The translations under genes and the position numbers were made by a program. Below, one piece after another: positions 8,638 through 21,849 of a stretch of DNA of 64,000 nt (positions are counted from its first letter, which is position 1; every line of letters starts with the position of its first letter). This stretch comes from Marchantia polymorpha subsp. ruderalis. Lineage: Eukaryota; Streptophyta; Marchantiopsida; Marchantiales; Marchantiaceae. Location of the stretch: contig AP031355.1 of the NCBI GenBank assembly GCA_037833965.1, positions 10,627,501-10,691,500 of the forward strand, given 5' to 3'. Under the pieces are notes generated by a model. The model was not told where the DNA came from and did no database searches. It was given only the letters and a program-made list of their open reading frames with translations.

Positions 8638-10605
8638 ATGGCTGCACGATTAGGTTTCTGCTTGGGATCACTGCTCAGTTTTCTTGACATCGGTTGGAAA
8701 TTATGTTCTGGGCTTACTCGAGCAGTTCTGACTAATCTGTGCAACGCAGTAGGAATCTTCAGTGATCGATGCCTAATGAGCCCTACTCTCACAGATGTAT
8801 ATGATATATCTGCTTCCAGTGAGGTCAACAATAGTGGACAGACTTCTCAGTCGAAAGGGCCTGAGAATGATAGTTCTGATGCCCCTAAGTCCATTTGTGG
8901 GAGCAAGTCTAGCCAGTTTGTCGACAAGACTAGCGGTTCTAAGCACGGAACAATGTCAAGACCAGTGGAAGGAGCGATAATTGTCGGAGCCGGGACGTCA
9001 GGGCTTGCTGCCGCTGCATGCCTCAGAGAAAGAGGTGTTCCAATAACCTTGCTGGAGAAGTCCGGTTGCATAGGTTCGCTCTGGAAGGAGAGGACATATG
9101 ATCGCTTGCATCTTCACACTCCCAAGGAGTTCTGTCAACTCCCGCTCATGCCGCTGCCTGCATCGTATCCGACGTATCCAAACAAGAAGCAGTTTTTGGA
9201 TTATCTGCAGGAATATGTGAAGCGTTTTGATATAAAGCCCATCTACAATACAAATGTGGACAGGGCACAATACGATGAAAATTCTAAGGTCTGGCGTGTT
9301 CAGACCCAAGGTTTCTCATCTAGCAATGGAATCGAGAAGGCCGAGTATACGGCCCGCTGGTTGATTGTCGCATCAGGGGAGAATGCTGAGATTGTCATGC
9401 CCAAACTGCAAGGGATGAAAACGTACAGTGGGAGCATTCTGCACTCGAGAAATTATAAGAACGGTTCAGAGTACGTGGATAAAAAGGTGCTCGTAGTCGG
9501 TTGTGGAAACTCAGGGATGGAAATTGCACTGGACCTTGCCAACTTCACCGCCAAACCATCGATTGTGGTCCGTGACTCAGTAAGAAACTCGCGTCCATGC
9601 CTAAGTCCAACAACCATCAGGCGTGCACGTGATTTCCGCCGCCAGAGAGCGCTGAAGAATGTATTGGGTTTCGCTGGACTCACGGTTTTGTTTGCTCCTA
9701 CATTCATATAAGGGAGAAGGTGCTGGTTGGGAAATGACTTTGGTTTGTGAGCTTGACAATCGAAGTGAAATGTGTGATATAGGTGCACGTTCTTCCACGG
9801 GAGATTTTCGGAGCTTCAACCTTCGTGGTGGCTATGCGACTTTCGAAAGCCTTGCCTCTTTGGCTGACTGATTGGCTGCTTGTATTTGGCACGTGGCTGA
9901 CATTGGGCAACCTGGCGAGATACGGACTAAAGAGGCCCATCGAAGGGCCTCTGCAACTCAAGCAGAAAACGGGGAAGACTCCTGTTCTGGACGTGGGGAC
10001 GATCAATCAGATTAAGAATGGTAACATTAAGGTAGACAATGCATATGTGATTTCTGGTCTGGTCAAATAACTATCGGCTCTCGTTTGCATGGCAAAATTT
10101 TGATGATGTGGTTACTGTATACTCTGGTCTACATATATCGATTGCATATAAAAAATGACTTCTCGTTGTTATGAATGAAGGTCGTTCCGAAGGTTGTAGC
10201 ACTTACGACCTCTGGGGTCCGATTCGAGAATGGGGAGTTCGAATCATACGATGCAATAATCTTCGCAACCGGATATAGAAGCAATGTTCCGATGTGGCTA
10301 AAGGTAGCAAGCTGGTCCATACGTGAAGAATTTGTGAAAACTGTATCTAACTGTTGTAACGTGTTTTAAATGGTTTTACTGTACAGATAGTTCTATTAAC
10401 CATCATGATTATTTTCCAGGGCAATTTCTTCGGGGAAGATGGATCTCCTAGTGCTTCAATGCGTGATGGATGGAAAGGAGAGAGGGGATTGTATGCCATT
10501 GGATTCACGAAGAAAGGACTTGTTGGAACTTTCACAGACGCCACGAATATCGCCAAAGACATCGGGAGAGCTTATGATCATGACATGTTGCAAACTGCTA
10601 TTTAG
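8638..10605 (+). CDS. YUCCA-like flavin-containing monooxygenase (indole-3-pyruvate monooxygenase), 4 exons
   Basis: Exons inferred from GT-AG sites that keep frame: 8638-9579, 9783-10031, 10181-10303, 10420-10605 (introns 203, 149 and 116 bp, all phase 0); 499 aa. Motifs in order: FAD-binding GAGTSGLA, substrate-side LHLHTPKEFCQLP, NADPH-binding VVGCGNSGMEIALDL, then HVLPREIFG, GLKRP, TGKTPVLDVG, the ATGY signature in IIFATGYRSNVP, and GWKGERGLYAIGFTKKGL. These are the YUCCA hallmarks. Known: YUCCA enzymes turn indole-3-pyruvate into indole-3-acetic acid with FAD, NADPH and O2, the last step of the main auxin route. There is an in-frame stop at 8614, so 8638 is the first ATG. A second ATG at 8953 would give 394 aa, the usual family length; the extra 105 residues are Ser-rich and unfamiliar. 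The gene looks intact. Confidence 0.9.
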
Positions 10606-13190
10606 GTTGAGGAATACAATGGATCATTGAAGATCTGGAAGGGCTAGGGTGGCTAGCAACACTTGTCGAAGTCATGAACAGATGAAGATATTGGCCATGG
10701 ACAACTTCATCACGGACACAGTGTTCACAACTATCGAACGTCGAGGCAGTGTTTAGTAAGTAAATAGCTACTGACCCTCGGCAAATCAGAGGAAGTGCTG
10801 CTTCTTCTCTTGAGCTTGACTTCGCGTACAACACAATCACAAGGCAGCTGTTTGGGTTTACGCTTTGAATCCGCTCTTTCTCTTGTTCGTTCGCTCTTTC
10901 CTATGAAGGGATTCAAATGTGGAGCGGGCCGAAACCTTAAGTGCAAATGGAATGATGTGTTCCATCCCCTATATATATATATATATATATATATATCCAT
11001 ATATATCCAGATGGAAAACGATCGAAACCATCGAAATTCAAATATGATACATCGATATCGATCGCAATTCAACGGAAGAACTCTCCAAGAACTTGGTTCT
11101 CCCGTTCAGCTATGCGGCCCAAATTTGAATTATGACACGTTTGGTCTTGGCGTGAAGGCCGAGAGAGTATGTGCATTTTAATTGTGAAACTCAGTAGCTG
11201 TCTAATTGTAATATACAGTTGCTTCCATTCTATCCAGAGTGGCAGGTTCAATTCCTAAAAGAAGTCACGGTTTTTAGTTTTTTAGATCAAATAACAAATC
11301 TACAAATGTTCCTTAGATACGGATCAGCGAAAAATGTAAATGTAAAAGTAGCCATGTGAAGTAAATACACAAAGGTTTTTGACAATCCCTATACTAGGCC
11401 ACTAAAACGTTACGTATAAAATCTACATGTTGGACATATGTTCAATTTTGTCGTTTTCCACATATTATCGGTTATAAGGAGAAGCCCTTGTAAAATCAAC
11501 GATTACAATCTTGCAGAAATCATGTATTATAGTTATAATACATAGAGATATAAAATTTGACAGTTTTTATCGTTCATGAATTCGTTGCAGACACTTTCCA
11601 AAACCCTTTTAGGAAACCGACAATTGGGAAGAAAATTTAACTAGATCAGATTCTGCTCTCATTATAATTTCCTTCAAATTTATGCTTATTTCTGCAGTTA
11701 CCCTGTTGCTAGGGCAGTCTTTAAAGGTTCAATGTCGAGATTATGTGAACTGTTTGTGCATTACTTTCAGAAAAAAATCAGTGGCTGGATGGAAGCGTCA
11801 AGATAGTAACAAAGTGAATCCATCCACATACACATCACGAGGTGATTTGCTGTCACCAGTTAGATAGCCTAATCACAAGCTCACTTTTGGAAAAAATGAA
11901 TCTTTCCAGCGACAGTTTTGTCTCGTCAGCGGTTTCTCAGACTTCGTTTGATATTAAAGTGATATGAGGATGTGAGAACTTTTCAATTTTCATGCTTCTG
12001 AATTTTTGAGCTAACAAGGACTTTGGAGTCCAGATGAAAAATTAAGGAAGAATTTTCAGATTAGAAAGATAAGATATGCAACCCTTTTTCGAGTAATATA
12101 TGTCTTTTTAGAATCCTGTGTTCAGAGTGTAGTTCTATCTGCTTAGAACCTGCAACTAGATGTAAAACATATATTGTCGATGCAAGTTTCTACTAAAATG
12201 ATGCAGAACTGCTCTAACGTTGAAGTCGTTGAATAACGTTGACTTTGGGTCAAGATTCTTCCCCAGTTGGATACTTGTATTCATCTGAAAGCTGACACAA
12301 ATGAAAAAAGATGGCCTTGGTTCTGAATGAAATTGAAAACAATCACATTAGTTTTAGAAAATGGTTCTCTTCTTCAGTGACTTGAGTAACGTTCCCTGTA
12401 CTTTGGTGCGTTACAGACGCAATTTCTTAAAATCTAATCCCGGAAGACGAGTCCCTAAAATATGTACATAGTGTAAATGAAATGAATGTTCAGTTATCTC
12501 TCAGTTCTCGGCATCAATGCCCAACACCTAGTAACAAGAGCTCCTAGGTTGAAAAACCTGTAAATCATGTTCTTCCACTTACATCGCACGTCCATGACAT
12601 TCCCTGCCACTTTGACTCGACGGTTTCCAGCGAAAATGTCTGTGGCCTTGCACCCCATCGCCATTTGACCAGCTTTTTTCCTTGCTCAAAGGGGGAATAG
12701 GTGTATGAGATATATCTCCCTCTCGCATTCAGCAGTTTTAGTAGAAAATATCAAAGGTTCATGACAGCCTACATTCTTGTCAAAATCGTCTACAAGTTTT
12801 TGATTAAATTATAAATCGTCTTTATTTTCTCCTAAAATGATTTTTTTACCCAAGAAACTAGTCTGCTCCTCAGGTAACCTACAGCTATAATCGCCTACCC
12901 GGGGTTTCTAACTAGTTTTGGACCAAATTCCTTTATGGTGATCCAATTCCACTTTCAGCTAGCAACTTCAGAGCTTTGCCGCATTGAGTGTCTGATTTTT
13001 TCATCTAGCAACTGTTCTTTGACACAACAGTATTGATGTAAATTGCATTAAAATTACCCTTAAAAAGTCACTCACGCTGTTAGTAGATCTAGGGATTAGA
13101 AATATAAAATCAATTTTACAACAAATCCTTATTTTAAGCACTTTTGATTTTTCAAGAATAACCCGTGACATCTGTTGAACAATTTCCACA
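10606..13190. other. Spacer downstream of the YUCCA-like gene
   Basis: AT-rich sequence without a convincing gene. Open frames at 10795-11181 and 11682-11867 have no domain and arise partly from the (AT)n run. The first few hundred bases presumably hold the 3' UTR. Confidence 0.45.
10970..10996. repeat. (AT)n microsatellite
   Basis: About 13 AT units in a row, followed by a shorter ATATAT stretch after CC. Confidence 0.95.
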
Positions 13191-13199
13191 AATTATATA

Positions 13200-14016
13200 T
13201 TTCTCATGTTTAGAACCACTTCTCAACGCTTCTGCTCAGATGACTGAATGTTATGTATCGAAGTATGCTCGTCATCCATTGACTTCGCCTCCATCTTTGG
13301 AGAAACGGGTTCCTCAGTTTATACAAGTCGTCACGGCTTTAAATAATGAGTATCGAAATTTTATAAAACACGTGGGACATGCTAATGACCGTATGTTTAG
13401 TTGTGGCCCTTGGCTTGAATGGTTTTAGTTCATGGACTCCCGAAAGCACCTGGTCTGAATTGCATTTGCTTTGGCTTAAGCGAAGAGAATTACTAGATGT
13501 ATCAGAAAGAAGACGATTAGAATTGCATACATGGAAGTGTTCTGAAACCCCATGATCAGGGGGTTGTGATTCAATTACACTTGAATGGAGAAATTTCAAT
13601 CAGTTGCATTAGGGATTTGGAACTCTATTGTTTCGGGATCATAATCCGGCAGATCCAGTGCTCTATATTTGGTGTATATCCAGCCGATCATACATTGGCT
13701 GTAGAATGTATACTTTGAAGACTACTAAAAACCTCGTTAGAGTCTATGAATTGAATGAAAAATGGACGAGATGTTCCACGCATCAGGGAAAATTGCATAC
13801 CAATGGACCAGCTTTGGATCGAATATGTGGTTGCTTATACTTTCTCGCAGTGGAAGCTATACGATACCGTCTGGAGACCTACCAAACTTCTTTAGAAACA
13901 TATGGAACAGTCTGACGATGGGACATTACAACGACCTAGGGAAAGAAGAATTTCCAGCTAAAGGTAATGGTACCACGGTATTTTACTTTTACTTTTACGT
14001 CAAACGTGGGGTGTAA
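13200..14016 (+). pseudogene. Decayed protein-coding remnant, possibly F-box-like
   Basis: Several open stretches in two frames follow each other (13165-13428, 13628-13915, 13762-14016), interrupted by stops. Pieces such as WSELHLLWLKRRELL, VRVYELNEKWTRC, GPALDRICGCLYFL and WTSFGSNMWLL look like a once-coding, Trp-rich protein. The spacing recalls the C-terminal, kelch-like half of plant F-box proteins, but no motif is diagnostic. It might also hold unrecognised introns. The function is not assignable. Confidence 0.25.
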
Positions 14017-14925
14017 CATTCTTATTTCCCATGTTTCCAGCATTGATGAACACCTGAGAGGAAAGCGCATTTTTCATTTGTAATTTATTATTTATTTCTT
14101 TGGTTTCGCAGTTGAATGCGTGAATTGTAGAATTGCAGCACATCTAGCTGTGGAACCTCTACTTGGCTTTTATCGATAGAAGATAATCTTGAAAACGATG
14201 AAGGCGAGCTGACCTCGAGGTTGCAACTGGAATCATGACACGATCATCGCTCTAGAACTCCCACGTCATATCATCTGCACATAGTCAAACCAGCAGACTT
14301 TCCTAAACAGAGCAGAAGCCCACTTCTCTACAGGTCTGAGTGTCGCTTCTTCACCAAAGTAGCATGTCCGTCTTCCGACAGTCCTCTCCATCTATTTGCA
14401 GACTGAAGTAAATTCGTTCACTGCTATATATGCTTTTGCCATTTGTCCATAACTTCAGATGGAGATTCCTTCTAACAGGACCTTACTCCTGAAGTGGTCT
14501 TTAAGAAGTCACTTACTTTGAATGCGACTTTTAGGTAGCATTCATTAAGAGGAAGGTCTCTTTAATAATGACTTTTTTGGACGCAACCATTCGTTTGGAG
14601 GTAAAGTAAAGATTAAGACTTGTTTTTCTCAAGTCGAGTAACAGGAGAAATATGCTTCGTGCCTTCACTTCGGGCCGCAGATTTTGAGTTCATTCAATTG
14701 ATAAGTAACTAACTGTCTTTCCTGGTCTAGGAAATGAATTTCAAATGAGGTCAGCGAGTTGACACAAGGACAAATGCAAATGGCCACCTACTTGTTGACC
14801 TTCAATAAATATAATATACGAATAAAAACAACACGCCATGAACTACGGTATCCAAGAGATGTGCAGAACACCCAGATGTGGTTTAATTTTCCTTCATACT
14901 GTACTCGTGAAATTTTCAGCTTGCC
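14017..14925. other. Spacer before the GDSL cluster
   Basis: No gene recognised. The 112-codon open frame starting near 14759 uses a non-ATG start and runs into the conserved upstream region of the GDSL gene, so I treat it as chance. Confidence 0.4.
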
Positions 14926-15664
14926 GCGTGAATACTTCACAACGAGCTCCCTCACAAATATGAGTTTTGCATTCGTCTCACAAAGAGATAGATGCAGTGT
15001 ACCAAAGAGCTGGCGGCTGAGAGTATCTTCGTTGTATAGCCGAACTTGCAGGCATGCACGTCATACGTCCAAAAAAATCATCAAATCTCAACGTTAAGAC
15101 ATGGCCATGCAAAATCACCATTTGCAGACATAAATTTGATAAATTCCCAGACAACAAGTCTCGTCGACGAGAAAATATTTATAAGACCCAAGTCCCAAAA
15201 ATTTTAGCTCTCGTTTAGCTTCGTTCTAGTTCGTTTCGTCATATGGACTCCTTAAACACAACAGTATCGTCACAAACAAAACTAACTGAAGGTCCACATA
15301 AGCGCTATGTACTACAAAAAGCTTTTAAACATGTTTTGAAGCTCAGCAAATTATGACTTTGCGGTATCGATTATTGAAACCACTTAAGTTTCTGCAGGAT
15401 CTTTACTGCAAATTCCACGCATTTCGACCACGTTTTTCTCGGGATGAATGCTTTTTCTGTATAATTGCAATTTTAGTTCCATGAGAACCTTTTTTCAGCT
15501 TCAGGTTTGACCTGACTCAGAACTCGAAGTGCTACAGACTTAGCCCTCGGGTGACAGTTCGGAGCTATAAAAGCTGTAGGCACAGTTACGACAACAAGAC
15601 AACAAGCGAACCTGAACTGCCTGCTTATTCTGCACAATCCACGAGCCTTCACATTCCCTTCACA
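14926..15664 (+). promoter_or_regulatory. Upstream region shared by the GDSL paralogues
   Basis: The stretch with GCATTCGTCTCACA..GAGATAGATGCA and the following GCCGA.CTTGCAGG.CATG is also found upstream of the broken paralogue (about 21905-22020) and, reversed, upstream of the fragment near 20.5 kb. The duplications therefore carried the promoter with them. Confidence 0.55.
15566..15573 (+). promoter_or_regulatory. TATA box of the GDSL esterase gene
   Basis: GAGCTATAAAAGCTG, about 100 bp upstream of the ATG at 15665. The paralogues have GGTATAAAAGCT at the same distance (22172, plus; 20403-20410, minus). Confidence 0.7.
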
Positions 15665-18060
15665 ATGAGTTCTTCCTCTGGAGCTCGCTCCCTTGACTGC
15701 CCTTCTTGGCCCAAGCTCACAGCAGTCTTGTTTATGATCGCCGCACTTAATGCAGCTCCGGCTCTCACTGCGACGAGGAACCCTGCGTGTCCTACTGCCT
15801 TCTGGAATTTCGGAGACTCGCTGACGGACACCGGGGGCTCACTGAACGTCTTCCCTTGGTTCACGGACCCCGAACGCAGCCCCTATGGAGAATCTTTCTT
15901 CGGACGACCAGCTAAACGCTACTGCAATGGACGTGTTGTGCCTGACTACTTCTGTACGTTACAGTTGCCAAATACTCGTAGATCAGATGGACAGATCCGA
16001 TCTTTCTGGTTGTATTATGGACATCTGCTGACATCGGTCGCCCATGTCCAGGCAGAACACCGCTATCAACACTGAGAGATCAGATCATCAGTGATTTCAG
16101 AATAATGGGCACCACATGTCAAAGACCATCATGCGTTCAGAGGGATGGTTAGGCCAGGACGAAAGTTGAAGATTTTGAGCTGACCGTACCTATAATGTCA
16201 TGCATCGCCGGATGGTACACGGCAACGTAGGATCGATGGTTGCGATCTTCGTAGTCTAGGAGTTGCTAAAAATTGTAGATCAGCCTCGTCTTTAGCGCTG
16301 CTGGTGTGCTGGGCTGACTTTTGTGGAACTTTGTCTTGGTGCTACAGCTCTGGCGTTCAAGTTCCCGCTCCTTCAACCGTACCTCCAGTCGGGTGCATTC
16401 GATTACAACTATGGAGCGAACTTTGCGTCTGGCGGAACAACTGCTTCAAACGACACTTTTGTGAACCCGATCTTCCTGAAGTTTCAAGTTACCGAATATG
16501 TCAGACTCAAGCAGAGTGCAATTTCTGAGAAGAGTCAATCGAGTATGTCTCATTCTCTCTTCTCTTTTCTCTCTCCTTCCTTCCTTGCGTTCAAATACCC
16601 GAGATAATGGATAGGTGTAATGACACTTCTGCATTCTTTTACTTCGAACCCAACCTTACAGGCATTTCATCTGAACTGAGAATGTGGTTTCAGCTTTATG
16701 ATCCTATCAGTTCTAACTACTAATACCATCAACTTGTCTTCCCATTGTTTCTCCGTTTTCTATCCAGCGTGCTTGCCGTTCAAACAATTTCTGCCTCTTG
16801 ATGATTCATATGAAGAAGGATTGTACAGCGTTGAAATTGGAGGAAACGACATTATTAATGCCATCTTATTCGAAAACAAGACTGCAGTGCAAGTCCTAAC
16901 TCAAGTGATCCCTGCGGCCATGATTAACATCCTCGACAGTATCAAGGTAAAAATTTTATCAGAGAAAGAAAAGACATTGCGCAGTCTTTGCCCCCAGTCT
17001 TCTTGCTGCTCACAAAATATGAAAAAGTGGGAACTGTATGAGCTAAGATCATTCCAAATACTAAGTTATTGAAGAAGGAATAACGAACCTGTGCAATGGT
17101 GACAGATGACAGAATTAAGGTTTTAGGATTGTTCTGCTATGACCATCCACATCCAACAAGCTTGTATCATTTATACATTATTTTATCATTTTTGTTCTTG
17201 AACGCAACCTTTTACTAAATATTTAATGCTGAGACTTACTATTCTTAGATGAACTGTGTTCCTGTCCCTTTTGCTATTTAGGAGGTGCGGATGATCAGCA
17301 AAAGTGTCTAATCAAATCTCTTTTTGTACAGATCTTAACTTCAAATGGTGCCAAAAAGTTCATCTTCTACAATCTTCCTAATGCAGGCTGCAGCACCATA
17401 GTTATCACTCTTCTGGGATCCATACCGGGGGTACAAAAAGACGCTATGGGCTGTGTTGTGCTTATCAATCAGCTGGATCAAGCCTACAACAAAGCTCTTA
17501 ATGATACAATCACAACTGCTCGGCTTTTATATCCTGGCAGAACCTTCTCCATCTTCAACTACTACGCTGCCAACTTGGAAATTTTGACAAATCCATCTTC
17601 TTACGGTATATTTTGAGCTCATTCCCACCTTGAAGTTGCAGGAACACAAATTGAAGTGCATACATAGAACATGAGACTTGTTCTTTGAATGCGTGAATAA
17701 CTGATTTCAAGCTCTCTTGTCTTTTCGTGCATTTTAATGACAGGATTCAATCCAGCTTTGACCAAGCGTGCCTGCTGCGGAGCACCTGGAGTGGGGACCC
17801 TCAACTACAACCCTCTCATTACTTGCGGTAAAACAGGGTCCAACAAGTGTGCGAACCCGGACGAGTATGTTAATTGGGATGGTGTACATTTTACGGAAGC
17901 TTTTTACAGGCAAATCGCGTTATGGGCCCTGGCTGGAAATTTTACTGATAACCCGGTCAATTACACCTCTCTTTGCAACTTAGATTTCCAGAACTTTGCA
18001 AAGTCTGCCACATACAACTCTGTGTATCCTCAGAGTTGCAGGGTCACTTTCACGTCATGA
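15665..18060 (+). CDS. GDSL/SGNH-family esterase-lipase, secreted, 5 exons
   Basis: Exons inferred from GT-AG sites that keep frame: 15665-15953, 16348-16542, 16768-16946, 17332-17605, 17744-18060; 417 aa. The first ~35 residues are a signal peptide (LTAVLFMIAALNAAPALTA). All four SGNH blocks are present: block I FGDSLTDTGG (catalytic Ser), block II GANFASGGTTA (Gly), block III EIGGNDI (Asn), and block V WDGVHFTEA (Asp and His of the catalytic pair). The C-terminal CCGAPG and CANPDEYVNWDG motifs are typical of plant members. Known: plant GDSL proteins are extracellular serine hydrolases acting on lipids, cutin precursors or acetylated wall polymers; the substrate cannot be told from sequence. 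It is the only intact member of a local cluster with two damaged relatives. Confidence 0.88.
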
Positions 18061-19832
18061 ATTCTGTTGCTTTTATTCTTCCCCTTTGAGTAAATTTAAG
18101 CGCAGACAACCAGAAAACTAGATCTCAGAAGAGGTAATAAGGGATATCAGGCCGTTCGAGAATGCTTCATGGACTGAAGCTCCGGACACGGTCAACCTGA
18201 TAAATATTTGAGTATTCCTTGTCCTTCTCCTCGGGCATGTTGAGACTCTCTTGCATCCCGCTTAATAAAGTGAAATAGGTTGAGTTAATCTCGGATGGTC
18301 TTTTTACTAATTGATGTAAATGGTCCTGATGTCTAAATTTACGCAAACTACTTACAAGCATGTGCATTAAATACAAGTATTACGGTGTCTTTGACAGCAC
18401 GCATGCTTCACCTTATTAGCCACTGGGTCGCCTCTGCACGTGTGTGGTGAAGGTTATCCTGAATGAAATAACTGAAGCAGTGTTCATCACAGTGGAATCC
18501 GGCCAAAGATCTATTGCAATATACCAAACATTGTCGAATATCGGCAGCAGACAGATTTGCTTCAAGAGTTCAAATTGTTTCTCTCTATTATGAGTGGCAA
18601 AATTCTCACTTGCTCAGTCTTCGTCCATCTACCAATTCTCTCCCTGGGAAGGCGAGGTCTCCAATAAGGAATATATGAAAGATGGCGAACATCTTACCGG
18701 TAGACTTTTCTTAAATCAGCGTCTTCGACGATGCTTATGGTTGGAGTGATCACGGCTTTGACTTGCGAGGCAATAACTTGGGTATGACTTGGGCAGACTC
18801 CGAGACTCCTCACTCACAGCTGCTTTGGAAAAATATGCTATCAAAAGATTCAATGACTTTCTTTTGTATGTTTCCTTCAACTGTTTTCGTCATTGACCTT
18901 TTTGTACGCAAATGTGATTCGCCTTGCCAAGACAATGATGGATCTGACACAACCGAGAAAATCAGACTCAATATTTGGTCACATGAAGATGGTACTATTT
19001 TTTTTCCAACATTTACAACAAGATTGATTTTCAAGATTGAAACAAGATTGTCAGATTTCATTGGTTGGACAAATGATGAGATGTAGTATTCTCAATATAA
19101 ACTTTAGGTAGGGATTAGAACAAGAACATTGATGATTATGATTTAAAAATGGTCATCGCTCATACAACATTTCTTGTTGATATGTTAGATAAATGGATGG
19201 AAAAGAACATGGGCACAAGTTTGAATTGATATCAAAACTTATGAGCAAAAGAAACTTTGTTCCATACACACTAGTATTCTTCTCCGAAAATATCATTTGC
19301 TATTCTTCATAAGATATTGTGCTTATCACCAGGAGCCATATGCAAAAAGTTACACATAGTAGAAAAAATATATTTACATTCTTCAAACATTTGTATTTTT
19401 TCTTCAAACGTTTGTATTTTCACTTGAGTATGATGAACTATTGGAAATATGTCAAATTGGATATGATGTGAATGCAATAATGTTCGAAATTACTATGTGT
19501 AGGAGTATGGCTACTAAAAGTTTGAAATAAAACATTTTTAGAACATAATTGCAAACTTTTTTGAAATTATTTATGGATCTGAATTTAATTGAAATTTACA
19601 TAACAAGGAACTAGCACAAATTTATTTTTTTGTAAATTTTAATCATCTAAAAGAAGAAGTATTAAATTGTATTACTGATAGGTTACTTGAAATTTTAAAA
19701 AGGTCATTTTTGCTTTTTTGAAATACATGCCAACATACATTTTTAACGTCTATACATTTTTTTTAACATATAATTTATTTAGTACACGCATGACATGAAA
19801 GGCACCGTAATATCAAAATTAACAACGTTTTT
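18061..19832. other. Spacer inside the GDSL cluster
   Basis: Starts with the 3' UTR of the esterase gene, then becomes strongly AT-rich. An open stretch at 18763-19086 lacks an ATG at its start and any motif; I do not call it a gene. Confidence 0.4.
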
Positions 19833-20736
19833 CCTGGCCCAACCATTCCTACGAGCGTATCAAGGACTCTGCCAAGGGCTGGCAACTAAGCTGAAATCAT
19901 CGAGTAACATTTCCGGTGATCTGATCTCTCAGTTTTGAAACCAGTGGCTTGCCTGAACGTGGGCGACCCATATCAGCATATGGTGAATCCAAAAAGCCAG
20001 AAAGATTGGATCTGTCGATCTGATCTACGAGTATTTGGATAGTGAACAGGGAGAGAACGTACAGAAGTAGTCAGGCACAACGCGTCCGTTGCAGAAACGT
20101 TGAGCTGGTCGTCCGAAGAAGGATTCTCTATAGGGGCTGCGTTTGGGGTCCAAGCACAAAGCGAAGACGTCAAGCGTGCACTGGGACACGCAGGATTTGT
20201 GCTTTTAACTGGAGTGACACTGAGAGCAGAAGCTGCATTTAGAGCGACGATCATGAACAACACTGCTGACAGGTTGTGCCAAGAATGGCACTCAAGGAAG
20301 CGCTCTCCTGAAGAAGTACTCATTGTGAAGTGAATGTGATGCACGACGATTGTGCAAAATAAGTAGGATGTTCGGGCTGGTTTGTTGTATCTGTGCCTGA
20401 AGCTTTTATACCAAAGAGCCCATAGGCTTCATGAAAAGGTTTACCTGTCCAACAGCACCGTGTGGAAAAATTATGCGATCGGTTTATCTGTCAAAGATAA
20501 ACCTGAACATCATGATTTTGCATGAGAATTTGTTTATTTTGATAGAAAAAACTTCTGTTGACGCACGACATGCATGCCTGGAAGGTCGGCTATGTAACGT
20601 AGATATATTGGACAATCATTCGATCCTCTGTGGTCCATTGCATCTATCTCTGTGTGAGACGAATGTTAAGCTCCCTTGTTAAGCACCGAAGTTTGTACGA
20701 GGCAATCTGAAGTGCTGTATGAAGAAATTTATAGAA
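19833..20736 (-). repeat. Left arm of a ~0.9-kb inverted repeat (GDSL 5' region)
   Basis: Pairs with 21850-22743 read in reverse. Matching marks at both ends: CCTTGATACGCT..AGGAAT.GTTGGGCCAGG at the outer ends, and the TTCAGATTGCCTCGTACAA block at the inner ends. The arms cover promoter, exon 1 and part of intron 1 of a GDSL gene, with about 1.1 kb between them. Confidence 0.8.
19975..20323 (-). pseudogene. GDSL esterase exon-1 fragment, minus strand
   Basis: The ATG at 20323 (minus) starts MSTSSGERFLE and a signal peptide like that of the intact gene (SAVLFMIVALNAASALS). Right after the CP of the mature start, a deletion removes the GDS catalytic block and shifts the frame, so the remaining sequence (matching GRPA..CNGRVVPDYF of the intact gene at DNA level) is read out of frame. 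No later exon follows. A TATA box (TATAAAAG, minus, 20410-20403) is kept, so a transcript is possible, but not an enzyme. Confidence 0.75.
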
Positions 20737-21849
20737 GTCCTCAATGTAGGTGTTCTGTAAATCTCTTAGATATCATTTGTTCGTGACGTGTTTGTTTTTT
20801 ACATCTCTTAACTACCATCATGTTCATGACGTGTTTGTTTGTACATCCCGTTATTAAGAAGATAAATTTATACGAGAATAAAATGATAAGGTTTGATATC
20901 CAAAGAAATTTCCAATGAGTTTTATGAGTGCTTTGGGCAAATATGAATTTGTATCATAAAGCTCATTAGCTCTGAGTAACTGAAGTTACTCAGTTCTTTT
21001 GATAACTAACCTCAATACGGAAAAATAATCTTGTGTATCTATATTCCAATCGCTATCCAGAAAGCCCATCCATACACTCTCTGGATTAGGATGCTTGAAT
21101 CCAGCACTCTGTCCTCCTTCACACCTTTCATAGACCGATAAAAATTTTCTCATAGAAGTAGACATTTTTAGGTTCAGATGCGGCTACAGAAACTCAGCAG
21201 GCTCGTGCTCAGGTTTCTCGGGTTTCCATGGCTTATCCAGAGTACTAGGGTCTTCCTTCCCAGAGCAGCCAAATCTCAAAGACAGCGTTGACGCACATAG
21301 CAGGTCTGTTGGGAATCTGTCGCACTATTTTGTCCTTCTGGAAGGGTTTACGGCCTGCCGTCTTTACACAATTTCTGAGCTTGTACACATATTCGATGAA
21401 CTTTACTTCTGATCATGACTATCCAGAAAATTCATGACCTGTGTAGCAACTCAATCCCGTGTTAGGATGTGACCAAAAGCCAGCTTTAGACATGTTGGAC
21501 ATAGCTTCCTGGTTTAGAGCTGTTTATCATGATTAATGTTATATTTTGAATAGGCAAGTATTAATATCAAAGTTAATATCGCTCACAGGAATTTTTATCT
21601 GTCAAATGACATGTAATGCTTAGGCAGTAGTAGAAGTAGTAGCATAAAGACCTCTTCTCATCGCAATCAGCTCTCTTGTTCTCTCTTTTTGGCCAACTGT
21701 CACTCTACTTCCTTCAGATGTCAAAAGCTTTGTCCAGCAAGGTCATGGCAAGAATGTCCTGATTTCTCAAAATTGTATCCTATTTTGAGATTAGTAAACT
21801 CAAAGCAAACATCTTAGTGACATGTAGTAAAACCTACAATGAGGTGTCC
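20737..21849. other. Spacer between the inverted-repeat arms
   Basis: No gene recognised; mixed composition. It would form the loop if the flanking arms paired. Confidence 0.4.

Noticed and set aside
9580..9711. An apparent early end of the YUCCA-like ORF at 9711
   Set aside because: It is intron read-through. A GT-AG intron (9580-9782) joins VVRDS to VHVLPREIFG in frame.
14759..15097. 112-codon ORF upstream of the GDSL gene
   Set aside because: Non-ATG start, no motif, and it overlaps a conserved promoter region shared with the paralogues, where the frame is not kept.
18763..19086. 107-codon open frame as a gene
   Set aside because: Starts on TTG, no domain, no splice or promoter context.
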